Position numbers and translations under genes: made by a program
Notes under the pieces: generated by a model
What the model was told of the DNA's origin: nothing
The model's input: only the letters and a program-made list of their open reading frames with translations
The model's database searches: none
Origin: Harmothoe impar
Lineage: Eukaryota; Annelida; Polychaeta; Phyllodocida; Polynoidae
Length of the DNA: 64,000 bases
Assembly: GCA_947462335.1 (NCBI GenBank)
Contig: OX381710.1
Span: 26,319,772 to 26,383,771, forward strand
Direction: 5' to 3'
Part shown: piece after piece, positions 48,801-62,574 of the stretch
How the letters are laid out: the number at the start of each line of letters is the position of its first letter
Position numbering within the stretch: the first letter of the stretch is position 1

Positions 48801-51800
48801 CTCCTCCTCCTGCCTCTGCCCTCTCCTCCTCCTGCCTCTGCCCTCTCCTCCTCCTGCCTCTGCCCTCTCCTCCTGCCTCTGCCCTCTCCTCCTCCTCCCT
48901 CCTTTCTCTGCCCTCTCCTCCTCCCTCTGTCCTCTCCTCCTTCCTCTACCTCCTCCTACTACCCCATCTACCCCTCTCCCCCCACTCTACCCCATTTTCC
49001 TCCTTCCTGTTACCTCCTCCTCCCTCTGCCCCCTCCTACTACCCCATCCTTCACCTCCTCCCCCACCTCTACCCCATTTTCCTCCTTCCTGTTACCTTCT
49101 CCTCCCTCTGCCCTCCCTCTGCCTTCCCTCCTTCTGCCCCTCCTCCTCCCTCTGACTGCCAAGATGGCTGCCGAAAACTCAAGATTGTCTGATTTCCTTG
49201 TGTGATACATGGATAAGAGGGTTTTCTGGGATGTAGAATCCATTTTCAGGCTCACAATTTCAATTCGGGAAATTTCCAAGATGGCTGCCAAGATGGCCAC
49301 CAAAAACTCAAGATTGTCTGATTTCCTTGTGTGATACATGGATAGTAGGGTTTTCTGGGGTGTAGAATCCATTTTCAGGCTCAGATTTTCAATCTGAGAA
49401 ATTTCCAAGATGGCTGTCAAGATGGCCACCAAAAACTCAAGATTGTCTGATTTCCTTGTGTGATACATGGATAGTAGGGTTTTCTGGGGTGTAGAATCCA
49501 TTTTCAGGCTCAGATTTTCAATCCGAGAAATTTCCAAGATGGCTGCCAAGATGGCCACCAAAAACTTAAGATTGTCTGATTTCCTTGTATGACACATGTA
49601 TAATAGTTTTTTCTGGGGTGTAGAATCCATTTGTAGGCTCCGATTTTTGATCCAGGTAATTTTCAAGATGGCTGCCAAGGTGGTATTTGCATAGGCATCA
49701 ATGGAGTGCATCGCCACCAATGGAATTGCATTGGTACCTATTTGCTTCCATTGGCACATATTGGGTTCTATTGTTATACCAGCTGCAGTAAAACCAATAG
49801 AAATTAAAAAGATTTAGCTAAGTGCATGTAATTTACTGACCATGCAGTGTTGCTGCAAACCATCAAACATGAATTGCATAAGAACCCCAGAAACACCAAA
49901 AATTATAAATCTATGCCCCCTCGTTTTCTCACCTGTAGTTCATAACAATCCTATAAAACCCAAAGCCACTACGGCTTTGCCGTAAAATCCTTGAATTTGT
50001 CCCCTTGTATGGTTTTTAGGGGAGATGCGCTTAATATGTCTAAAATGTTAAAGTTCTAAATATGTTTGTTCATTTGTTTCCAATGACTTGTCAAGCAAGG
50101 TGTTATATAGCGGCCAGAGATTACACAGTTTTCCTTTGTTATTCACAGGACCCAGTAACGCTGGAACCCCAATGGTTCTACCCACTCAAACAACAACTGC
50201 TGAAATATGCTATATCTGCTACTGTGCTTATTTGTATGGTAAGTTATAACTTAGAAGCATGTTTTCAATCGATAGTCTTTTTAGCAGACAGAATGAACAC
50301 TACTATAGAGGTCTGCACTCTACAACAATACACATGTTTCCCACATGAAGAGCTACTGCCACACTCTTCTGTTTACTATTACATATATATCTAAGTAGCA
50401 GGTTCCCTAATTTTTCCTATGACAAATCAGACTTGTGACAAAACGTGGGAAAACGTGACATTAGGGGAAAACACCTTTATTTAAGTTCATGTCTTCAGCT
50501 ACAATTTGATGCTTCAAGCATCAGAATATTTGAAATAGTTGCTGTGAAATGACATCTCAAACATGGGATGGTAGGGACATGTAGGAATTCAGAATAGACT
50601 GCAATGTGATCACATATCAATCTATTTTCAAATAATCCATATAAATCATAACTATTAGAAATTAAACCAATAAATGCATATTATTGTACATAGATTTGGA
50701 TCTGGTAGGAATATTGGTATTCTGTTTTCAGTTCTGAAATCCTCATGGATGGGGCAATTGGATAGGAATAATTTATTCCGAAATAATGAATTGATGTTTG
50801 GCATGGCAACCAGACGTCAACAAATGGGCTAAAAATGGCTAAAAACGTTCTTTTGACATTCCAAATAAGACCAATTTAGAATTAAAATAGAATTTTGATA
50901 TTAGCTTCAAAAGATTCATTGGGAAAAGTTAGTCTTAGATCATTTTCTCTTAAGTATTCACATTTTTAGCTGTATCTCCTGAAATATCATGTTTAGAGCA
51001 TTTGTGACAAAACATGGGAAAACATGACATTAGGGGAAAACACCTTTATTTAAGATCATATCTTCAGCTACAATTTAATGCTTCAAGCATCAAAATATTT
51101 GAAATACTTGCTGAATAATGACATCTCAAACATGGGATGGTAGGGACATGTAGGTATTCAGAATAGACTGCACATACATCAATCTATTTTCAAATAATCC
51201 ATATACTGCACATATATCAATCTATTTTCAAATAATCCATATGAATCATAATTATTAGAAATTAAACCAATAAATACATTATTATTGTACATAGATTTGG
51301 ATCTGGTAGGAATATTGGCATTCTGTTTTCAGTTCTGAAATCCTCATGGATGAGACAATTGGATAGGAATAATTTTTATTCCAAAAGAATGAATTGATGG
51401 TTGCCATGACAACCAAATATCAACAAATGTGCTAAAAATGGCTACAAACGTTCTTTTTACACTCCAAATAAGACCAATTTAGAATGAAAATAGAATTTTG
51501 ATAATAGCTTCAAAAGGTTCCTCGGGAAAAGTTAGTCCAAAGTCATTTTCTCTTAGAGGGGCCGATCTCTGAGAGTGGAGGAGAGTGGATCATGTAGTTC
51601 ATGTAGTAAAAGTGGTCTGCATGGATCACTAGTCACCCCTGTGGTTATAATTACCTTGAAGTATTCACATTTTTTGCTATATCTCCTGAAATATCATGTT
51701 TAGAGCATTTATAGCTATTCCCCCCAATGTTACAATTTCCCAGGTTTCGTCACATTTATGGCTATTCCCCCTAATGTTACGATTTCCTAGGTTTCGTCAC

Positions 51801-54800
51801 TATTCTGTTCTGAAGGGATTCCTAGTAAAGCCTTCCAGTTTTCCAGTATCTAGGGATGTTCTGTTCCAAATACCTACATATTAACATATATACCGCCCAG
51901 GAGGAGCTGTATTGAGGGGCCTCCATTTGTATATTTCAAGTTGTATTTTTGAATTATCCTTCATATTAGTAGGTACCGCGCATAAGCGAGTCATAGCGGC
52001 GAAATCGCCGATCCTCAGAGAAAGAATGTCAATCTGTACAAGCCTCCAGAGACCAGGAAAATTAATGTACAGAAATCTCAAACCCCTCAATAGAAAGATA
52101 TGGATCTGATCGTTTGAAATATCATTGGTATTGAGTAGGTTGTACTTGCTATGCATGTGCAAATGGGTCTTCACTGGGGGTCACTTTGGGTCAAATTACA
52201 GGTTTTGTCACCTGTTTTCCTGCAGCTGATTTGACTCTCTGTCATAAAAACTGGATTTCCCATTGCACCATACATTGCATATGAAATATACCAGCACCAT
52301 TGATTAGGATACACATCAGGCTTCACTGTGGTCCCCGGGACGAACAAAAATTATTAAAAATTATTACTTTTGTAGCATTTAATAGATACAAATTAGGTTA
52401 AAAAACATATTATTATTGAAAAAAAATGTTCGTCCCGCCCCTCACACTGAAGTTTAAAATAGTTATTACAACCTTATGAAGAGAGCTAAGCAATCCTATG
52501 GATGGTGCAGTGGCAAAATTAAATCATAGTTATTTTTCTATACAAATCCTAAATAGCATACTGGTAAGCTTAAAAAAAAGAAGTTAATTTCCATAAAAAA
52601 TTATCATGGTATTGATGTTGACATGTCATGGGTAGTATGTGTTTCGAATTACAAGAGGATTGGACTGCTAGTTAACGATCTATGGCACCATTTGCAGTAC
52701 AGCATTTGTGACAAACATACATATTAGTGATCTGGCCATTTTTAAATGAATATGACTCAAAAGATACACATAGGAAATGATCTGAGAAAAGTTATTCATG
52801 CTCTATGTAACATGTAGATACATTACATGTAATACCAAAGTCCTCAAGTATGTATTACTTGAACTAGGTATGGGGTCAAAATGGCAGAATGGCCATATTC
52901 AGTTGTAAGGGATTGGTATTTCTGCCATGTTAGAGGGTACAATATTTCAATACAAATATGTCTGAACATAAGATATTTATGCAATGTCCATATATATAGT
53001 TGATTGGGAAATATCTTTTTTCAACTGCGAATTGTCATCAAAATAAGTGTAATATCTCTCTGAAATTGGCCCATTGGCTATTGAAAATGAAAGATGCTAA
53101 ATGGCTGAAACTTTTATTTTTGGAAAATTCATATAAAATTAACTACTGAATGGATCTTAACATAGTTACCATCATTCTTCAGCATTCTTTATCAGCTTCC
53201 TAACCAGTATAACAATTTTGTTCAGGGAAGGGTTTCTGTAAACTATCCGTGGTACCTAATATTAGTCTTGTTTTACCCTAGGTGTTAATGGTGTTTATCA
53301 GTGCGGCGGCTGTCATCCTCTACCGGGTCTTCATGACCGTAGACTACTGTACAGTGGTAGACAGTAACACGTGCCTCCTCATCACTACTGTAGCATCCAG
53401 TATACTCAACGCTGTCTCCATTCTTCTATTAGGCAGGGTAAGATTGACTTTACATTTACCATGGTCTTTTTGAATTTTCATATTACATGAATTTTTAAAT
53501 CAGCAAGATAATCATATTCATCTGAGGAATCCTTTTTCGGACACTGCACTATAGAAAGCAGGTAATTTGTTTATCATCGCGATGGCTCTTGCTTTGCATA
53601 GGAAATATTTCACAAGACCCTCCGTTACCAAAAACAGCCAGGGGGGACATTTCGGGACAATACTTAAATCGATGTTACCGACTCATCTGATTATTTGTCT
53701 CTTATACAATTGTTTCTTCCATTCCACAGCTATATGAAAAGTTGGCATATGTTTTAACTAATTGGGGTGAGTATTAAGTGAAATCAATTCATTTTTCTAA
53801 TAGAATGAGGGTTTAAATGAATTATTTGACAATCCTGAGCTGTCTCATTATATTAGCAGGTACACTTAAATGAGTAATTACAGTAGGCCTATATGTAAGG
53901 GCTTTTATGGTGCAAAGTTCTAAAAACCAAGTAAATATCCTAGTATATAATAGGGTAAAGGTAGTGTTATCTATCTTGCATTCTGTGCGGTATTTACTAA
54001 TAATCTACCGATGAATAATAATCATACTACTAAATCTTATACATGACATGAGTGCAGTTATTTTGGTATCATTAACCTATTGACCTTTGCTCTAACAGAG
54101 AACCACCGGACCCAAACTCAATACGATGACGCGCTCATCCTAAAGTTGTTTGCCTTCCAATTTGCCAACTCCTACACATCCCTATTTTATATAGCATTTT
54201 TCAGAAAGGTAGGTCACCATTTCTCTTGAATCACATTACAGTATAAACCTTGGTATAACGGCTTGATGAGACATTGGAATGGGTGATATGAAGTCCTTGT
54301 AGGGCTGTGAATTCTTTTGGCATTTAAAAGAAATAGGCTTATTGACATATTTCTCGTAATTTAAACACTCCTTCGAGGATGTCGGGTGAAATTTGAGTTT
54401 GAACACTTTCAATTTTGGCCTCGAGGTGGCTGTTTTATTGATAGTAATTTGTGGTTTCTAATTCAGGACGACTGGCCGAATGGTATATTCGGAATGGGTC
54501 CCAAGTACCAAGATGGCTGCACCGGCAACTGTATGTCCATGCTGTCCCTGCAGGTTCTCGTCCTAATGTTGATGAAACCGCTGCCCAAATTCCTAAAGGA
54601 TGTTGTTCTTGCGTAAGTCTTTAACACTAAAATTAAAAATGATGTAAACAGACTGGCAAATGTATTGTAATTTTGTATGTAACATAATAATCAATAGATA
54701 TCTGAGCTAAAGCATAATAGATTCTTTCATAAAGAACTAAGACAACATGATTTCCTTAGATTTAGAATTTGGAATCTAAACCTTATCTTATTACATACAG

Positions 54801-57800
54801 ATACGTAAATAACATTTATCTTATGGTTTCCAGAGGAGGGCTGATTTTGAGAAGCCTAGTAAATTCCTTTGTTTGCCTTTGATATTTAACTTAAGCATGT
54901 TTCACAGGCGGAGAGGAGCCAATATAAAATGTCCAACATATGTCTCTATTCAGGTGGGTGTTAAGGAAGTGGAGGAAGAGGAAGTGGTTCAGAAAGGCTG
55001 TACAAATAGAGCCCCAGGACAACGGGAAAGTCATCCTCAGCTCGTTTGTGGAACGTGAACGTCTAAAGTCAGAACTTGGTGACTTCACGCTGGGGGAGTA
55101 CACCGAGAAAGTCATCGTATACGGCTTCCTAATGGTGAGTTGACTGTATTTTGATGTAGCAGATGGTGCTTTTGTTGATGCTAGTTTATATAAGATACAT
55201 ATAATATCTATCATTGGCATAATAACTATCATCTAAGATTTATAGCTTAATTTTCCTTGCTGGAATCTTTTGGGGCAAAATGGTGGAGTACATGATATGA
55301 GTTCCATCCATGGGTCATAGACATTGATTGAGTTATCATGGATAGTGAAAGCTGACCGGTGGCACCACCACTGAACCATGCAGACACACTCCAGACACAC
55401 AGCCATGACCACTGGTCAGCCATTGACCACTGGATGCCATGAGAGCTCATTCACTTCAGCAGAAGAATCCGCATATATGAAGTCATAAATACAGTAGCAG
55501 GAAGCAATTGAAACCCTGAAATAAATTAATGTGCTGTAGATATTGAATGTGTTACTTTAATTTGACAGCTGTTCGCGGCATCCTTCCCACTGGCCCCGCT
55601 CATCGCTCTGCTCGTTAACCTGTTTGACATCCGGGTAGACGCTCGGAGGATGCTGTGGTTAAACAGGAGGCCACTGAGTACTATTGCTCAAGATATAGGT
55701 AGGTCATATTAACATCAACAACTGATCAATGCATTATGAAGCTGCAGAAAGCCTTTCAGATTAACCACGATAGTTCATCACATAGTGAGGGCATACACAG
55801 GCTCGACGGGACAGACTCACACGGGAGCGTCAACAAAATAATCTGTCCAATCTTAAAAGGCCACTCTTAAAAACGTTACTAACTTAAATTCAATGGACTA
55901 TCTTAAACAAAACATTTATTTAAGATAACCGGTTCTACCCCTCTCTTTTCTAGATGGCGCCAGTGATGAACCACTGGTTAGACTATACACTCCATTGTAA
56001 GATAGGCTAGTTGACTAGTATGTAATGGGGGGCTCTGCCCCCCCCCCAACCCCCCATTTCTTTTCTTTTTTTCTTTTAGATGTTTATGTTGTCTGATCTG
56101 GGTGTAGGGTATATACTATAAAGGCAGACCCCAGCTAGAATAGTGTGGGTATGTGGCAGATACAAGTCTCAATACAAAACAGTACATTCTTAAATCAATG
56201 ATATTACATGTATCTTAAATAAAGTGTTTAAGATTGGACAGTCTAAGACAGTTTAAGACTGGACAGATTATTTTGTTGACGCTCTCGGGTGAGTCTGTCC
56301 ACTTGTGCCATACACAGACATATAGTATGTTTGTCTATGGTGAGGGTAAACCTGGTTATCTAAATGATAATCCTACTCTACTGGAATATATTCTTATTCA
56401 AAAAATAGAATTTGATATCATCTCTGTGTCTATACTCCTATTCAGCATGGGTTCTATTATTTCAGGGATGTGGTACAACATCTTGCAGTTCCTGAACATC
56501 GCGGGAGTTATCAGCAACTCATTCCTTGTCGCCTTCACATCCAGCTGGGGTTCCAAGTACACCCTCGTCGAGAAACTGTGGATAGTCGTTATCTTTGAGG
56601 TTAGTTCTCCCACTCCCCCCATTCTTTTAGATGGTAATTCAGATGGCCTTTGCTCCTTTGGATATATATGCTGATGATAACAATATACTTTATGACCATT
56701 ATTGGCTAAAACTTGTAAAAGAAAGACAATTTCAGTATAATAATTATTATATCCGAATTGAGAAGAAAGATGGACTTATTTGAAACTAGTAAAGGTTGCT
56801 TTTCCTATTACAGACAAATTGATATTTAACTATATCAAAATTGTCCGGTTAACACAAAGTCCATTTAGAAATATTCACAACTCGGCAGTTTATGCACTTT
56901 GACCTTGATCAAATGGCTTATTGATAGCAACCGATGATCATTTCGCTCATTAGCTCAGTGCCATATAAACCTTGAAATCACCTGGTGAAGCCTAATTCTG
57001 GTGAAATGTTGTGAGCTTTGATTTTCAAATACACTTTCCACCTTGTGAAATTATGTTTTTTATTAATCTGTTGATCATATCAAAATAGGGATATAGGATT
57101 TCTACAGAATACTCTATGATAAATTGTCCAATTGATTGAGTTATTGCAAATGTGAATATGCATAATGCTATAAAGATGAATACCTATGTTGTCACTATAT
57201 CTTATAGCATAGCGTGTTTGGGCTGAAGTTCTTTTTGGCGTCTCTTATACCCGACGTACCTAGTAATGTTGAACTGGGTGCTCGTCAAGTAAGAACATTG
57301 AAACATAAAGGATTGCCTATGTGAGACTACTAACCCCCATGAAGCTGCACTCCCATTATATAAATAACACAAATATAAAAACTACATATTTTATTTTGTT
57401 ATCTGCAAATGGTATTTTCCAAATATCATAAACAGAATTGTAAATCTCTTTCCAAAAATTATTTTCCATCCAACAAGTTATGTATAATGATAGTGCAGTT
57501 TGTACAGTAAGCTAAGACATGGTTACGGTGTTGGCATCGGCCAAGGGCTGAAATATGTTCAATACATATTCACATGCATGCACGTTGTGAGGGAAATTGA
57601 TTGATCTAATTACTAAAACAAACAACTTTTTGTTCAAACTCATGACAGCATACCATATTCGGAATAAAGCTTGGCATAAAAATATGGTTCCCTGATGTTC
57701 CTAAGGGAGTTGCTCTAGCCCAAAGACGGGTAAGGTCATGATGTCCGAGTGAAGGTCGCTATGTCTTTCGGTCATACCTGTTATCATTGCCTGTCACTGC

Positions 57801-60800
57801 ATGTGCACATTGCATGGCTACAGCACAATTGCAACACGCTTTAGATCATACAAAAGATAATAATACGGTTAAATGCTCTATATTCTTTTGCAGTATGTGC
57901 TTTATTTGGGATTGCAGGCTAGAGTTACTGTCAATACAAAAGTTGACTTCACTATGTCCCTAAACTATTTGTCGAAAAGCACCCAATTCGGATTGTGAAA
58001 TATTGGAATATGATCCAACTTTTGGCTGATTTTATCTAACTACCTAACACACAGTTGTTTCAGTGCATGCGTATTGCTAATACATACCCATATAAGGAAA
58101 GGCACTGCTCTGCATGGAATATTCTCATATTGAACACTTCTGCACAGATGTACACGCATGCATTGTATTCATACTGGGGCTGTTGCGCGCACTGCAATAA
58201 CGTTCAGAAATGTTTGGTTTTGCGACTTCCTATAAACCCAATTTAAGCAATAGAGGGTTTATATATTACTATCTATGTAGTAACATAGCAACCAACTTTA
58301 TTTGTGACCAAAACCAAAGTCGCAAAACCAAGAAATGTGATTTCTGGTATAATGTCTATTTTGTTTATCATGTTTGTTTACTTACACGTCACCTTAATAG
58401 TTTGATCACTAACACGTTGCTAATTTCTCCTTGTTTGGCACCAGCATGTGATATTTGCCGTCATGTTAGTCATTGCCATTGCTATTCCTGATGTTCCGGG
58501 TCATGTGAGGCTATCACAAAAGAGGGTGAGTTACTTCTCCATGGGTGACACAGGTGCGGATTTAGGGGGTATCTTTTTTTTTTACCAAAATCTGTCCTTT
58601 TTTTTTAAATGTATACAATTTTAAGGGATTTTTCAGAAATAGAAGGCCTAAGTCCCCTTTTCAAATACCCGGATCCGCCCCTGTTAAGACACCACCAATA
58701 GTATAGCTAGTATGATCATGTATGCAGCTGTACGTAGGCTTAGAAAGACCCTTCAGCTGATTTTAAAGGTATAAAAAATGTACCTCAACTGCGATCATAG
58801 CTATCAATACAAAATATACAATGAGACATATGACTTTGGCTTGAGTGGAACAACTTGCATATTCCATGATATTCTGCCATTAAAAATATCAACCTCCAAC
58901 TTCAACCTGTTAACAAATCTTTTTAAAGCTGGTAAAAATGTCTTTGGACCTATGGAAACGTGAATTGAATTGATCACTGCTTCTCCTTCTAGGCACAATG
59001 AGATGCACACACATTGGCTTGGCACCCTCTGTTTATTTTACAAATCCTGCCTGTGAATTGCTATGTAAAGATCTATATTAAGGGCTTTACATTCTTCTTT
59101 AAATCGAATACGCCTAAACATGAGGAGGGGGATGTTACAAGGAGATAATATGTGCTTAGACAAGAACTATTACTGGGGGAATGGCGACTTTCCACCAAAT
59201 GAGTGTTAGTGATGCATGGAGGGGGCTGGAGGCTTGCGGATCTGGGGAACACACTTTTGGACCATCAAAGGGACAAAAAGAAATTGGATTCTACTTAGGA
59301 GGGGGTAACATGAATTTATCACTATTCAGCCTCAAATTCTGTGCGTTACTAGATGTATATATATATATGTATATGTATATATATATATATGATAAGGGTT
59401 GGCCGGGGAAAATAACGCTTTGGCGCTCACAGGGCCGCATCAAGACCGTTCCCTAATGTGTTAAACACCTTTGGTTTGATGTGTAAGGAGTGTGATATAT
59501 ATTTGTGTGGTATTTTGTACAAAATGTTGACATACGACTAAACATGTATTCATGTTCCAAAACAACCAAAATAATATCATGTACGGCTACTCATACTTAT
59601 GAAACGTAATATTTAAATAAGTTGCTTACTGTGGGTACTAAGAGGCATCAACTAAACCAATATGGTTATAGTATTTCATTCATTTTTATGTCGATTGAAA
59701 GTTCATAAACGTTAATATTTCATATAGATGATCGCTGAAATAATAATGCTCATATGTATTACTCAACTATTGATTGCAATCTGAAGTAGATTTATTCAAT
59801 AATCGCATATTTGAGATTTACTTTTAATAAAGCTTTTTTAGCCTGCTTGTTGTAGAGTTTGATGATCTACAATGAATCTGCATATATTTTTTTAGGAAAA
59901 GTACCAGGTCGGTAGGATATTGGAAGTGGCAGCCAAAGCGCCTTTCACTGACGAAGGGAAAGAGTTCAAGTAAGCAGATTCCCGTTTCTCACTACATGCC
60001 TCTAACATTCTGTCCTCTTTCCTGTCCTGAGTCCTAACATGCAGGGATGCCAAGTGTGACGATCTTTTACAATTTTTGCCCTTATTACGCCCATTACGAT
60101 TTCAGATGTCAAATTATGATTTTTAGCACCTCTGAGGTGTTAATATACAAAATGTACAAACACAAAACGTTTTTTTGGGGTCCGGAATTGTAACAAATAC
60201 GATTTTGGGATAGGGTAACTTGACATATCTGTCAAATGTAATGATAGTTTCTACCAGTACATCTAACTTTTGTACGGGTATTTCTTGAAGTGGTTCCCTC
60301 AAAGGTCTGACTGAGTCACTGTCAGAGTCACACAGGTCCTGGTCCATAGAGGCTATGGATATTATTTATTGGCTTTAAGGCAGGGTCCCAAAGAAAGAAA
60401 GAATTGAAATCTTATACACGTTAATAGAATGGTTATAAACAACAACTGTAACAAAAATGAAGAAAATCGGTCCGTCCCGATTTAGTTCTTATCACATCTA
60501 TATTGGTGCAATTAGACAATCAGATGATAACGTCATTATCCACATTTTATTCATCTTTTTAGAATCTATCAAAGTGTAATGAACTCTAGTTGCATATCTC
60601 TTATAAGTTGATCAGGGTAATGAGAACTGACATATTCATAACGCTTTACAAAATAAGGCTTTACATCAATAAGTGTTTTTTAAACCTTCTTCGCTTACTT
60701 TCACTCATACTTTATATGTCTATAACTTGCTACTAGCTTTTTGCTGTTTTTACTGTATGTATCACTAACTTGCTAACATAGTTATTTGCTTTGTACATGC

Positions 60801-62521
60801 AAAAGTACACTCTGGCAAAAAGAAAAACACGCTAGAAGGCTTGGTGGTTATATCATGTAACTGCTATCCAATATATCTAAAAAGAGATCTTAATACGATC
60901 TTCATATCAGGCAAAATAGTTGGTACATAATATATCAGCAAGTTGATAACCTGGCTCATATCATACTAATCTCTATACTCTTGCTTAATGTTGCTTACCA
61001 CTCACTCACAACTCAGCTTTCTGTCACCTGCTACACTTTTGCGAAATGAGTCACAAATGAAGGTAGAGAAGAGGTATCTTGATTATCTGAACGAGGTCGA
61101 CACTGAACCAAGGTAACCAGATATTTCCCTGGAAAAAAGTTGGTTAGATAAGAGATTGGAAAAGGGTAAATTAAGGAGGAATGGAAGATATAAGAATATT
61201 TCATTTATATATATATATATATATATCGGCTTAAGTATTTGACCCATGTTATATTACCAGTTACCATGCATCTTTCATAGTTATAAGGTCTGTTGCACTA
61301 TTTTCCATGTTGCACTAACACATTTTGTAAGTTATTCATTGTGCATGTATACATTGTATCTACTATACTCATGTTTCAGAGACTCAAAATTCGGCTTACG
61401 AAACTTACTCAAAGCCATTCCCGAAGTTCGCCCTAAGAGGTATAGAATTGGGATAGAGTTACAACTGGTTAATCTCCAAGCCTGTTCCTAATTTATTGAG
61501 CCTACCTGTTTGACTTATTTTAAAACATTATTCCATTATTCATATTTTCGGCTAATATTATTCATTCTCATGGTATTTATAGATCTATACCATCAGTTTG
61601 AGAAAGTGATTCCCTCAATATTGAATGGCATTACAACATGATTGTTTTTCATGAGATATGTAAAAAAAAGAATAACACCAAAATCCTGTACAAAAACATA
61701 ATATTTACAGTATGGCAACAGTTTTTGTATGGTCTCTCATCAACATATTAGTGACATGAAGGTTCACTATGTTTTACAAGGAACAGGCTTATACTTATCG
61801 AGCATTAAGGTGTGTGTGATAACATAGGGTATTTCAAATAAAAGGTCCATTTTTGTTGCTTGACTAACCCTCTTTAGGATGACACATGGATAACAAATAG
61901 AAATCCCGCATGTAAATTATGGTCATTGTAAATAGTCATGTGTTAATTTGATTGATTAGTCAACCACGAGACTTCAGGCTATTGCTTTTGCAAACAAGCC
62001 ATTTGTAAAACAGAATTATCTGAGTCAAGAATTAAGATTATTTTGAACAAAAGGCACATTTTGAAGGAGACAAAATGGAGTGTTTGCTTTACCCCTATAA
62101 GTGTTTTGTCCGCATATAAAAGTTTTCGAAGTAGACCCTATATCTAAACCTGTGAGAGCTTAAAGTATATACGAGGGTTGACTATCATAGATATTGCGAA
62201 AAATAATGATGCCAAACTTAATTGATTGCCTCATATATATTGCTTCATTTGGTCTTGCCATCTTTCTGTTTGCACTGAATAAGTATTTTGTAGGATTGTC
62301 TTGATACTATGAATTTGCTTAGTTTCATACTGGTAATCATCTTGACTAACCCCCCCCCCCCCCGACCACGCTATAGGCCTATATATAAGCTTTGCAAAAC
62401 ACAGAATCAAACTTATTGAAGACACATTTAAAAAATTCATACTTTCCAGTTAAATCTCACTTAGTTTGAAATAACACTATCATCATCATCATTATTATTA
62501 TTATTATTATTTTTTTTTTTA

Positions 62522-62574
<53 letters not shown>

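Noticed and set aside
48756..49205. Proline/serine/leucine-rich open frames of 125-149 codons
   Set aside because: They exist in all three frames because the tract is almost pure pyrimidine. No splice signals or family motifs are present.
49010..49759. 249-codon minus-strand open frame
   Set aside because: It is produced by the 129-bp tandem repeat plus the polypyrimidine tract, antisense within an anoctamin intron. No recognisable domain.
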